Positions 13,462-22,602 of a stretch of DNA of 64,000 nt are shown piece by piece. The translations under genes and the position numbers were made by a program. Each line of letters opens with the position of its first letter. Within the stretch, counting starts at the first letter, position 1. This stretch comes from Macrostomum hystrix. Lineage: Eukaryota > Platyhelminthes > Macrostomidae. The stretch is from assembly GCA_950097015.1 (NCBI GenBank), contig CATNEN010000011.1, forward strand, positions 1,116,001-1,180,000, written 5' to 3'. The notes beneath the pieces are model-generated. The model saw nothing but the letters and a program-made list of their open reading frames with translations, did no database searches and had not been told where the DNA came from.

Positions 13462-13588
13462 TCAGCCGGAAGAAGCTGAACAGACAGCAGATCAGCCAAG
13501 CCAGGAGGTGTTGCTGCAGCCGATGCCTCCGCCGCCAGCGTACTGTTCATCAACTGCCGTTTGCCGAGTTGAAATTAGTCACGAATAA
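2165..13588 (+). CDS. HCN: HCN/Ih hyperpolarisation-activated cyclic-nucleotide-gated channel, 5' end outside window
   Basis: Plasma-membrane cation channel that opens on hyperpolarisation and is tuned by cAMP. Exons: 2165-2328 (S2), 2422-2589 (S2-S3 loop and S3), 2668-2765 (S4), one of 3266-3415, 5345-5494 or 6759-6908 (S4-S5 linker and S5), 8007-8225 (pore, S6), 10597-10743 (C-linker), 11196-11439 and 12372-12819 (cyclic-nucleotide-binding domain), 13390-13588 (tail). Phases agree throughout; about 611 residues are visible. S2 begins [12 protein letters not shown]4 carries the evenly spaced arginine/lysine ladder ending RYVSQWEE. The selectivity filter reads SIGYGQ, with Ser where HCN channels usually have Cys. 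The binding fold keeps the FGE and [11 protein letters not shown] motifs; the Val is, as I recall, normal for protostome Ih. S1 and the N-terminus must lie upstream of the window. Introns hold large minisatellites. Confidence 0.95.
3266..3415 (+). CDS. HCN: HCN alternative S5 exon, version A
   Basis: Exon of 150 nt (50 codons, phase 0 at both ends), with acceptor TTTTTTCAG and donor AAG/GTGAAA. It encodes the S4-S5 linker, S5 and the start of the pore turret. Marker residues are [12 protein letters not shown] and DFPSDSWV, matching the HCN stretch [11 protein letters not shown]...DFPPDCWV. It is the first of three consecutive homologous exons, and only one of them can fit in a channel. Version A has KCLGIVKL where B has KFMGIFNL and C has VFIRVVNL. 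Confidence 0.92.
3811..5262 (+). repeat. Minisatellite, about 21-bp unit, HCN intron between S5 exons A and B
   Basis: About 65-70 copies of AGGTAGACACCCTCATCTAA and variants. From about 4790 to 5260 the variant with CTTGTCTAACAGG dominates. Longer blocks recur, for example repeated 3-5-unit blocks between 4200 and 4560. Confidence 0.97.
5345..5494 (+). CDS. HCN: HCN alternative S5 exon, version B
   Basis: Second 150-nt phase-0 exon for the S4-S5 linker and S5, after acceptor CCTGCAG and before donor AAG/GTGACT. Marker residues are [12 protein letters not shown] and DFPSQSWV. It lies between the 21-bp array that ends at about 5262 and the 15-bp array that starts at about 5890. It has no stop or frameshift and looks fully usable. 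Confidence 0.92.
5890..6450 (+). repeat. Minisatellite, 15-bp unit, HCN intron between S5 exons B and C
   Basis: About 37 copies of TCATCTCTCCCGTGTC (about 15 bp), very homogeneous. Because 15 is divisible by three, all three plus frames are open (Ser/Leu/Pro/Val-rich), but there is no coding signal. The same unit recurs at 12905-13345 and 48850-49275. Confidence 0.97.
6759..6908 (+). CDS. HCN: HCN alternative S5 exon, version C
   Basis: Third 150-nt phase-0 exon, acceptor CCATTTCAG and donor CAG/GTACAG. Marker residues are [12 protein letters not shown] and DFPKDSWV. Its linker ([14 protein letters not shown]) is the closest of the three to insect Ih (FLNMASVFMRIFNL, as I remember it). It differs from A and B at the turret end (RKLNIQ), so turret and linker change together. 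Confidence 0.92.
7078..7322 (+). repeat. Minisatellite, 20-bp unit, HCN intron after S5 exon C
   Basis: About 12 copies of GTTAGACAGGATTCTAAGGT. The unit and orientation are those of the array at 211-2065, so two separate HCN introns hold the same minisatellite. Confidence 0.95.
8236..10062 (+). repeat. Minisatellite, 33/36-bp unit with higher-order structure, HCN intron after the pore exon
   Basis: About 55 copies of a G/T-rich 33-bp unit containing TATGTCCTGGTGTGGTTTGT, with 36-bp variants carrying CCTCCTGG. The array starts about 10 nt after the pore-exon donor at 8226. Identical blocks repeat 369 bp apart (about 9083 and 9452), then 336 bp further (about 9788). Both spacings equal whole numbers of 33- and 36-bp units. 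The length keeps long frames open on both strands, which explains the very long ORFs here. Confidence 0.97.
10765..11130 (+). repeat. Minisatellite, about 15-16-bp AT-rich unit, HCN intron
   Basis: About 23 copies of GATAATAAACATCACA and variants between the C-linker exon and the first binding-domain exon. Confidence 0.93.
11510..12350 (+). repeat. Degenerate repeats in the HCN intron inside the binding domain
   Basis: Two low-complexity blocks. At 11510-11720 there is a purine-rich series of GAGATAAGGGAAGAGAG-like units. At 12060-12350 there is a diverged series of about 18-20 bp based on TTTTACAAAATCCCAT. The sequence between them is unique and shows no gene. Confidence 0.75.
12905..13345 (+). 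repeat. Minisatellite, 15-bp unit, last HCN intron
   Basis: About 29 copies of TCATCTCTCCCGTGTC, the same unit and orientation as at 5890-6450. It fills most of the intron between the two last HCN exons (12820-13389). Confidence 0.97.
13390..13588 (+). CDS. HCN: HCN terminal exon with poly-His/poly-Gln tail
   Basis: The previous exon ends GGCATCGCCAG at 12819 (phase 2), and this exon begins G/ACC after TTTTGATAG, so the frame is kept. It encodes an Arg-rich start, five His, a Gln run (CAG/CAA repeats, about 13428-13461), a Glu/Gln-rich segment, MPPPPAYC and a TAA stop at 13586. If the intron is retained, translation stops at 12821-12823. I infer the exon from splice sites, phase and protein-like composition; its tail has no family motif. 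Confidence 0.7.
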
Positions 13589-13589
13589 A
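13584..13589 (+). promoter_or_regulatory. Candidate polyadenylation signal of HCN
   Basis: An AATAAA hexamer overlaps the TAA stop of the predicted last HCN exon. Its position fits a transcript that ends shortly downstream. Confidence 0.4.
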
Positions 13590-14289
13590 ATTAGATTAAT
13601 GCTCGCGTGTTTTTTAGTTAGTCGATGGTTGTTCAAAAAAAAGAAAAACTAAGTACTTAAAAAGTTTATGATTTTCATATTACTTCATTTTGGATTATAT
13701 CACTTAGTTTTTCATTTTACAAGAAAAAGAGCTATACAGACTACTTATGTGGAGCGATCAGTAGTGAGCTAAAAAAAGAAATTAAGAAATAATAATAATA
13801 ATAATAATAACCATTATATACGTCTACATTTAAAATCAAATTATAAATAAATAAAATTCCGGGGCCTTGCCGCGGAATCGAACGTAGGGACCTTGTTGCG
13901 AGAGGCAAACGCGTTAACCGCTCTGCCACCGACACCCAAATAAATACATAAACAAATTACGAGTACAAACGTGAAAGATTCTTTAGTGCTGGGTCATTGA
14001 TACTTGATTCATGCATATTTTGTTCTGTTCTTTTGTTTAAAATTACTTCAGCAATCGTTAATATTAGGCTTGTTCATTTAGCGAACAATTTTGTGTTGAA
14101 GTTTTTCACTTTACATGCAGAATACGGTAGTAAAATACCTTTCTTTAAAAACGAATATTTTAAATGTCTTTTTTTCTACCTAACTACCTAACTTAACTTA
14201 AATTACAACTTTTCCTAATCATTACTTATGAATTCACAATCAAGCAGCTACGTTTATGTTTAAACAGTAATGTTTATATCGAACAGTTT
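13589..14289 (+). other. Spacer downstream of HCN with a SINE head
   Basis: AT-rich sequence with no gene I can support. At about 13855-13940 the minus strand carries a tRNA-like SINE head: box-A-like TGGCAGAGCGGTTAACGCG and box-B-like GTTCGATTCC. It is the head of the family called SINE A below; no body follows. Confidence 0.6.
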
Positions 14290-14620
14290 CGGATTCTGTC
14301 TAACACTTTCTAAAAATGCCTAACAGTTAGGTTACTGTCCTGTCTAACAGTTAGGTTCCTGTCTAACAGTTAGGTTCTAGCTAACAGTTAGGGTCCTAAC
14401 TGTAAGTTTCCTGTCTAACAGTTAGGTTTCTGTCCTACAGTTAGGTTCCTGTCTAACACTTAGGTTTGTGTCTAACACTTAGGTTCCTGTCTAACACTTA
14501 GGTTTGTGTCTAACAGTTAGGTTTCTGTCTAACACTTAGGTTTATGTCTAACACTTAGGTTCCTGTCTAACAGTTAGGTTCCTGTCTAATAGTAAGGTTC
14601 ATGTGTAACCGTTATAGGTT
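14290..14620 (+). repeat. Minisatellite, about 19-bp unit
   Basis: About 16 copies of CTGTCTAACAGTTAGGTTC with variants, downstream of HCN. Read on the minus strand it contains TGTTAGACAG, the core of the arrays at 211-2065 and 7078-7322. Confidence 0.95.
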
Positions 14621-14897
14621 CTTATATTTTCAGCAAAAGTAAAATTTCATTTTAAATTTCATTTAAAATTTCAATTGCTTTGGTTATAATTCTAAAAGCA
14701 GAATTATAAACCGTGAAACTGATTAAAATATGGATGTGTTATTACTTAGAATTAGAAAAATGTAAAAGTGCATACAATTAAGTGCGTCCGATTAAGGGCT
14801 CTTCGTATAACAGGTTAAACATTTTGCTTAACAGATTCGACATTCTTCTAACAAGATTAGTTAATCCGTTAAATATAACTTAGGCTGCAGAGGGCTA

Positions 14898-15065
14898 AAA
14901 CGAGGTAAAACGTTTCACCTCGTTTCAGCCCGAGCAGCCTATCCATATTAGTGTTGTAGTTAGCGGGCGTGAAACGCGTTTCACGGCCCGCCCGCAGTGC
15001 ATATCTATGGAATTCGACCATAGACAACAGCAGAGGGCGGGCTGTCGTTAGTTTCAACCTCGTTT
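14898..15065. repeat. Cluster of palindromes/hairpins
   Basis: AAACGAGGT (14898-14906) pairs with ACCTCGTTT (14917-14925). GTGAAACGCGTTTCAC (14969-14984) is a perfect 16-bp palindrome flanked by GCGGGC and, after one extra G, GCCCGC, giving about a 22-bp hairpin. CCTCGTTTCA recurs near 15059. It may be a foldback element or MITE, but I could not define its ends. Confidence 0.6.
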
Positions 15066-15574
15066 CAACACGCGTAGGCGTGTTTATTGTAGTTATAGTA
15101 GTTACTAATTATTTTATTTTTCATATTACTTTGTATATAACAAAATGTCCATTTCATTTTTATGTCTTTATCCCAAACGAATCTAAAACCTATACAATCT
15201 GAAATGTGATCACGTTTTAGTATCATGTACAACTATCACTATGATTCCATTCCCACAAAAAGTTCTATATTTTGGCTTGTTTTACACTAACTCTTGTAGG
15301 TTTATTCTGTCCTAATTATGCTTCGAACAAACAAAAAAGCAGTAAAAAGTCAGATGTACTGCTAGACTGTTCGCCCCTGTCTAGTACTGTTTCAACAATA
15401 GAGGCAAGCCTTTTTATTTTTGTTTGTTATTTCGAATACGGATACCCTTTTCTGCACCTCCCAAAAATTCGACCAATCGCCTCGTCGGGGTGCCTGGGGG
15501 GAGGCAGACTACCAATTTCGTCATGTACCAATGTCAACTGTTATTGTTGACCATATTGTATTGTTTATTTTATG

Positions 15575-15725
15575 TGTATGGTGGACCTTTGAAGGACCGA
15601 ACACGGACCTCCCTGACTGGCCCCGCGCCATCGGCCGACTGCGGGTCTTTCAGGGATTAGCGGAATGGGCGACTCCCGCCTCCCCGCTGTGTCCATCGGA
15701 CCGCCCTGCAGATAAGTCAAGGACC
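15575..15725 (+). mobile_element. LINE 3' untranslated fragment
   Basis: A GC-rich stretch from about 15590 (GGACCGAACACGGACC) to 15722 (CTGCAGATAAGTCAAGG) closely matches the tail after the reverse-transcriptase remnant at 51900-52025. Shared blocks include TGGCCCCGCGCC, GGATTAGCGG/GGGTTAGCGG and CGCCTCCCCGCTGTGTCCAT. It is therefore a second copy of the same retrotransposon 3' end, here without coding sequence. Confidence 0.6.
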
Positions 15726-17620
15726 TTTGCTAAAATGGGTCATTCGGTTTAGGAACTATCGTGATGTAGGTCGTGGGCAATTGACATACCCTGTGGTCTT
15801 TACCCCAGGGGAAAATAGTGTGGCATTTCTGCTTTCTGTTTTGATTGGTCCGGTAAAAATTGAACAGAGGGGCAGGCTGGAAGGCCCTACCCCATTGTCG
15901 CTTTCTGATTGGCTGCCTAGATTCGTGGCGTGAGGTGGTCCGTTAAATATAAACAAACATGTGTCAAGTATGTACACTGTTTGTCAATAATCCTTTTTAA
16001 AATCGCATTTCACCTAATTATTAGGTAGGCTGTATAAACGTATCTATTTATTCTTGCAAATAACATCAGAAAGCAAGATGAGAGCTTTTATAGGGTTTAA
16101 CAGAGTAAAAGACGTAGATAAAAACTCAAAGAGACACAGCAAGACTAAGACGTCAAGATGATTAAAATTCCACCTGTGTGCTCAACAAATAATATAATTC
16201 TAATAGAGGCATAATGAATGTTAGACCTAAAATATAATAGTTCTCATGCAAAGCATAGCAGATTGGGCATGCTTAGGCGGTGGAAATGATCAGCATCCAG
16301 CATTCGAAGTGAATAGTAAGATTTTTAAATACACATAAGGTAAAAAAGCAAAGATATATTGGGATGAAACACAGTCACTAGGCAACTTTGATAACAATAT
16401 TCTAATAGGAAAAGTATCAGATATTACTTTTTGTAAGTAGTGGCTGTTGCGTTTTTGTAAATATTTGAAACTCACTTAATAACGTATTTATCGGTTAAAG
16501 TATATTTTAGTGGACGTTTAGGACTACTGAAATGTATTTCGAGTGAGTATGTCGACTCTGCCACATTGGCTGACGCTCCTGACCAATCAGAATTTAGTAT
16601 AAGGGAAGGAATATTTGAGGGGTGGCGCAGCTACAGCCTCATGGCGCATCATTCGAATTTTACCATTGAGGGCTTTTAAAAGCATTGAAAAAGAAATGCG
16701 CTTTCATATGGAATTTTTATAAATCTACAGCATATTATCAGTTGCCAAGTGACCATACATATCATACAAACCAAAAGCAATATAAAACACAAAAGGCTGT
16801 CGCAGAAAAAGACGGAAAATAATGTAAAACTATTGGGACAACAAACAAAAGAAGAAAGAAAGATCAGTATGAACTAGAAGAAAAATGCCGTATTATGAGA
16901 CAAACAACAAGCGAACTGCAAATCATAATATTTCTCGCAAATTCAACTGACTAAAACAAAATACTCAGAAAGAGTGCCGCTATTATATTAAAACAAAATA
17001 CTAAATCTTAGTCATTCAAAATGATAAACTTAAGAAGCTTAGAAGTCCGTATATAATTATTTATCCACATTTATATACTCTCAAAATTGAATATGTAAAA
17101 CTATTCTTAAAATTAACTTGAATTGACGTTATATAAATAATTTTATTAATTAATACGAGCGTATCGTATAATGAACGCACGTACCGTGTGTACAAAAAAG
17201 CTTCTAACAAGCATATGGTGCTGAATCTAAGATTAAAGAAACAAATTAATGAGTGGATCAAGCGCAACAGCCTATCAAAGTCTAAATAAAACAATTAGAA
17301 AGTGTATTCTCATCTTGCGATGCTTGTTGTCAGAATAAACAAGAATAATAAACGGCCAAGTGTGACCAAATTATTGTTTGGTGGAGAAGCTGCACTCCAC
17401 AAGGGAGAACCTGCCGGATTGGTTCAGCGATCGACAGCTGTGCAACTGCACTCGCCTGCTAGCACTGATCACCGAGCCAGGATTCGCACTGATTGGCAGC
17501 CGGAGCCGCAGGGTTCCAGCTGAGCGATCTATGCTGACTGGCTTGGACATAAGCGGCGCGCACAGCCTGGGCATGATTCGGATGGTGATAATTCAATGTA
17601 CTTTTGACTTTGACGCCAAA
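15726..17620 (+). other. AT-rich spacer between HCN and fibrillin
   Basis: No gene recognised. At 15780-15935 there is a GC-richer patch with two ATTGG/CCAAT-type boxes. At 16570-16660 CCAAT and TATA-like words (GACCAATCAG, AGTATAAGG) lie close together with no reading frame after them. At about 17375-17590 there is a protein-like open stretch on both strands with no recognisable motif; it could be a relic exon. Confidence 0.5.
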
Positions 17621-17621
17621 A

Positions 17622-18010
17622 TCTAGGCTTATCTGGTTTGGGTGTTTGTGCTGTGCTTGGGGAAGGGTTCGACCCCAGAATAGTCTAGGCTTATCTGGTT
17701 TGGGTGTTTGTACTGTGCTTGGGGAAGGGTTCGACCCCAGAATAGTCTAGGCTTATCTGGTTTGGGTGTTTGTACTGTGCTTGGGGAAGGGTTCGACGTC
17801 AGAATAGTCTAGGCTTATCTGGTTTGGGTGTTTGTACTGTGCTTGGGGAAGGGTTCGACCCCAGAATAGTCTAGGCTTATCTGGTTTGGGTGTTTGTACT
17901 GTGCTTGGGGAAGGGTTCGACGCCAGAATAGTCTAGGCTTATTTGGTTTGGGTGTTTGTACTGTGCTTGGGGAAGGGTTCGACCCCAGAATAGTCTAGGC
18001 TTATCTGGTT
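17622..18010 (+). repeat. Minisatellite, 62-bp unit
   Basis: About six nearly identical 62-bp copies beginning TCTAGGCTTATCTGGTTTGG and containing GAAGGGTTCGACCCCAGAAT. It lies just downstream of the fibrillin-like stop codon (minus strand). The box-B-like GGTTCGACCCC suggests a possible tRNA/SINE origin, which is an inference. Confidence 0.95.
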
Positions 18011-18056
18011 AGGCAGTGTTGTGCATGAGGAAAAAGACACGTGATCGAGGCAATGC

Positions 18057-21000
18057 TCACAGGTTGAACAGGTTTGTCTCAAGCAACGAGCACAGGCAAG
18101 CCTCCCGTTGACTAGAACGGCAGCCAAAAATGCAGTCTGGACAGCCTGGTTGGCTGATCGAAACCGAAATGCTGAACTCCGGCATGCAGGCCAGTCGGCT
18201 TTCGTTGCTAGGCTGAAATTTCGCATGGCAACGGCACTCGTAGCTTCCCCACATATTCAGGCACTCACCGTTTGGACGGCAGAGATTAGGATCTTCGATA
18301 CATTCGTTGCGATCTGGGAATGAGTAAATTATTAATGATATAATTTATTTGATTTAGCCTCCATTGGCATGAAATTGTTACTATTGAAGCCACTCACCGC
18401 GGCACAGCTTTGTTCTGGAGTCAAGAATGAATCCTGGGCGACAACGGCAAGTGTACGAGCCCACCGTGTTCACGCAATCGCCCATCAGGCACAGATCCTT
18501 GCCAATCAGAGTACATTCGTCAATATCTTCAAGTGGAGCAAAATAAATTTAACGCGTGCATTTTAGCATCGCAAGCATCGCAATCATAGTTTTTTAAATC
18601 GTCCCGAACGTTTTTCGAAAAAATCCTCACCAATGCAGCTCTTCCCATCGGCGCTCCGCTTGAAGCCGATGAAGCAGGCGCACTCAAAATCTCGACCTTT
18701 CTCAACACAGCGGCCGTGCTGACACGGTCCCTCGGCGCCATCAATGCTGAGGGTCTCGCATGCGCCCCCACCGCCACCCAAACTCGCATACTGACCGTCC
18801 ACATCTCGACGACTAGACGGACCGCCAGACTTCAGCACCGTGATGCTGCCTTCAATGCTGTATTCAAAAGCCGACTTGTCCGGACTGCCTAGCATTGCAT
18901 AGGAGCCGCCGCTGCCGCTGCTGCTGCCGCTGCCGGAGCTGCTGCCGCTGTTGTAGACGCTGCCGCCGCCACCGCCGCCAAGGCCGTGAATGATGACCTT
19001 GTTAGTGTCTGTTGAATGCGGCAGGAGATGCAGCGGAGTGGTACTTTGTGAGCCAACAGTGAGAGCATACACTGCCCAACGATGAGAAAATTAAGACACT
19101 CGTGTTTGAGTGTGCACATTCGTTAGTATTACTGTACGTGTTTATGAACTGGACAGCGGCTATGAGCGACTACAAGGGATTGTAGCCAAGTAGTTAGAGA
19201 GTCGGACCCACGACTTGAAGGTCGGGTTTTCGATTCCCGACTCCATGGAAAAATTTGTGTCATTTAGCAAGACACTTAACTCTGCATTGTTTTAGTTCAC
19301 CCAGCTGTTAAATGGGTACCAGCATCAGCTGGGGTAATTGAGGGTCAGTGTGGTGTTTCCCCAGTCCATGGACTAAACAGCCGTACACAGCCTTCAGAAG
19401 CGCCGCGCACATATGGCCCAATTGGGGCAGGTGTAATCAATTATTATTATTATGTAGGTGTGGTACGTCACCGACCTGCATTGTAGTCATACGGCTGGCA
19501 GCGACGTCCCAGCGAGTCGACATTCTTGAATCCCGGATAGCAGAAGCACTTATAGAGTCCGGTGGCGGGCGAGTTCACGCAGTGGCCCGTGCCGCCGCAG
19601 ACTCCTGGGTGCTGGGCGCAGTATCCAGTCTCGCGCCTGCTGGCCCTCAAGCAGAAGCGCTTGTCGAACGACTGTCGATAGCCGGCGGCGCAAGAGCAGG
19701 TGAACTGGTGAGAACCGTTCTCATCAAGACATCGACCCGCGCCGCACACGTACGCAAACTTCTGGCAGTAGGTCTTGTGAAACAGGCGCTGAAGCGGGTT
19801 GTATGGAGCCGGGAATCTGGTTGGCACAACGCCAGTCTCCGGGGCGCCCACTGGCCGACACGAGCGTCGATCTGTCGACAGCTGGTAGCCGGAGTTACAG
19901 GTGCAGCTGAAAGATGTTTGACTGCCCCGATCAACGCAGACACCGTTGGGGCCGCATGCATCAGGATTGCGTCCGCAATAGGCTGCAGGTGGCGTCGAAG
20001 GGCGGCAATTCTGCTGGTCCCCGGTCAGTTCAAAGCCGTGGTAGCACATGCATTGAAACCGGCCAGAGCCAAGGTTCAGGCAGGCACCGTTGCGGCAGAT
20101 ATCGAAAATTTGGCAGGGACTGGTGTCTGCAAATTTGACGCATGGATTTAGATTCAAGGTTGATCAACCTTTATCGGTCGATTATATATTATTTTCACTA
20201 GATTTTTGCTTTCTCCATTCTTTAACTAATTTATGACACCTTCTCTAATAGGACCAGATGTCTAGCTGACAGCGCAGCTATTGATCGGCACATCTGAAGG
20301 CTGCGTACGGCTGTTCAGTCCATGGACTGGGGGGACGCCACACCCACCCTCAATTATCCCAGATAATGCTGGTACCCATTTAACAGCTGGGTGAACTGAA
20401 GCAATGCAGAGTCAAATGTCTAGCTAAAGGACACAAATTGTTCCAGTGGAGTCGGGAATCGAACCCCCAACCTTCAAGTTGTAAGTCCGAGGACCTAAAA
20501 GATAGGCTACAAACTCTTTGGTAGATACTTTGATCAGTGTTAAATTTAATGTATTAAGACGTTAGGCTTACGACTTATATTTGTATTAGAATTTTTTGAT
20601 ATTTTACGAGTAAAATAGATTTTATGCAAGTAAAAAATGTGCTATCCCCAAAGTGTATTTCTTTACGAAAACCGGCCTCCGTCCGTGTACTCCTATAGTG
20701 GTCCCTTTTAGTACATTTTTTTAGAATCAAGAGTAGCCGAAAAAAGATTACGAAATTCTGTGTGGTTACTAAAAGCAATCGACAATTTATGCCTCTAACC
20801 TACCAGCGTCCATTCGTTTTCTTTGGCACGATTTCATATCTTCAGCCGGACTGTACCCAGTTGCACAAGCGCAATAATAATCTGTGGTCGACAAGCTGAC
20901 ACACCGGCCGTACGGCTGACACGTTAAAGACCGCCTGTAGCTGTCGCTGTCGCAGTAGGGCGTCGGCGACGTGGTCGGAGGTGGCGGCGGCGGTTGCGGG

Positions 21001-22537
21001 GCGTCACCCAGGTGAGCGGGCAAGCAGGACCGGCCGTCTGCGGAGGGCTTGTGGTCCGCGTTGCGGCACAAGCAGATGTAGGTGTCGTCGCTGGGTCCAG
21101 TTCCGACAGCGATGCATTCGCCGATGTCGTTTGGGCAGGTGCGCTGTCGTGTGCAGGCGTCCCCAATCGGGAGAGTCGTCGTAGGCGGCGGCGGCGCGGT
21201 TGTTGGTTGAACAACCGGCAGGCAGTCCAGACCGTCTGGGCTAACGCGGTAGCCGCGGTGGCAGCTGCAGTAGTAATTGCGATCGCCGAATGGCACGCAG
21301 ACACCGCCGGGGCTGCAGGCTCGTGGGTTCGACTTGCAGTAGGTCTGGGGCCGTTGAAGGACGCAGCTCCGACCATCTGTTGCCAAATCGTAGCCGGTGT
21401 AACAGTGACAGCGATAGTCTGGAGTGCCCGCGCTGCTGACTGTGCTAATGCAGCTGCCGTGACTGCAGAGACCGCTGCGGCTGCTGCAGAGGTCCGTGAC
21501 CCGCTCTGCGGATTCATGATTAAAAAAGACCGTCATTGTTAGGAACCACGAAGCTAATTTAAGACAGTCCTCGAGCAACTCGCTCTATTTAATCTCGACG
21601 ATGCTGATATCGGACGGCTTTGAAAGTTATGGTGGATTTTGACGAAGTGGGTTGTGGGTATTTATATATATGGGGATTACCTAGTTTTAGAGTACATAAC
21701 CAATTTACCTGAACAATTTCTTCCATCCCAACTCAGATCGTATCCGGGGAAGCAGCTACAGTGGAACCTGTCCGGGCCTTCGCTAACGCAGGTGCCACCA
21801 ACACCGCAGATGCCAACATGGGCGTCGCAATAACCTGAAGTTTTCGGAGTTAAATAGGGCTTGGGGTGAAGCCTAACAAGCTTATTCAGGTAAGGTTAAA
21901 TTTGATTTCAGAAATTATGATATGATTTTAATTCAACCTACAAAACATCTTTCAATGTTGTCCACATCAATAGCTGCAATGGTACAAGGAAATCTACCGT
22001 ACTTTTTAGAGTTTGCTGACAATTTAGGGCTGTTCTGAAAGTATGATCTGCCAGACTTGTACAGCAGCAGCAGCAGCTTTCGCATTCTATTAGGCTTAAG
22101 TCATGTGAGACAGTTGCACATCTGCGAAAACGTTCAAGATAAAAGCAACTAATGCAGCACACAGCTATAAGTGATTCATTGCGCTGTGTTAATATAGAAA
22201 GCACCAATTATCTGGCCTGGCTGGAAGTGAAGATGGTGAAGAACTTTAGTCTGTCGGTATTTCGAGACTTCTGTTCGGATAGATAGTTCCGTAAACAGGA
22301 AAAGTACAAGTGTTTCCATGGTTACAGGCTCAGTTCTGCAACTAATTGGCTGCCGAAATTCGACCAACAAGTTAAGTTTTCCGTCTTAATTATAAGGTGT
22401 TTCAGCCTCTTAATCTCTTAATACTCGTAGATAGATAGATAGATAGATAGATAGATACATAGATAGATACATAGATAGATACATAGATAGATAGATTAGA
22501 TAGATACATAGATAGATACATAGATAGATAAATAGAT

Positions 22538-22602
<65 letters not shown>

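Noticed and set aside
16560..16665. Promoter with CCAAT and TATA-like boxes
   Set aside because: No reading frame, transcript hint or known gene follows on either strand; such words are frequent in AT-rich DNA.
17302..17626. Extra 3' exon of the fibrillin-like gene or a separate small gene
   Set aside because: No EGF cysteine pattern in any frame, and the fibrillin-like frame already ends at 18057. Kept only as a possible relic.
19348..20151. 267-codon plus-strand frame
   Set aside because: Antisense shadow of the GC-rich fibrillin-like exon 20126-19476, which has clear cbEGF cysteines on the minus strand. The same holds for 20994-21542.
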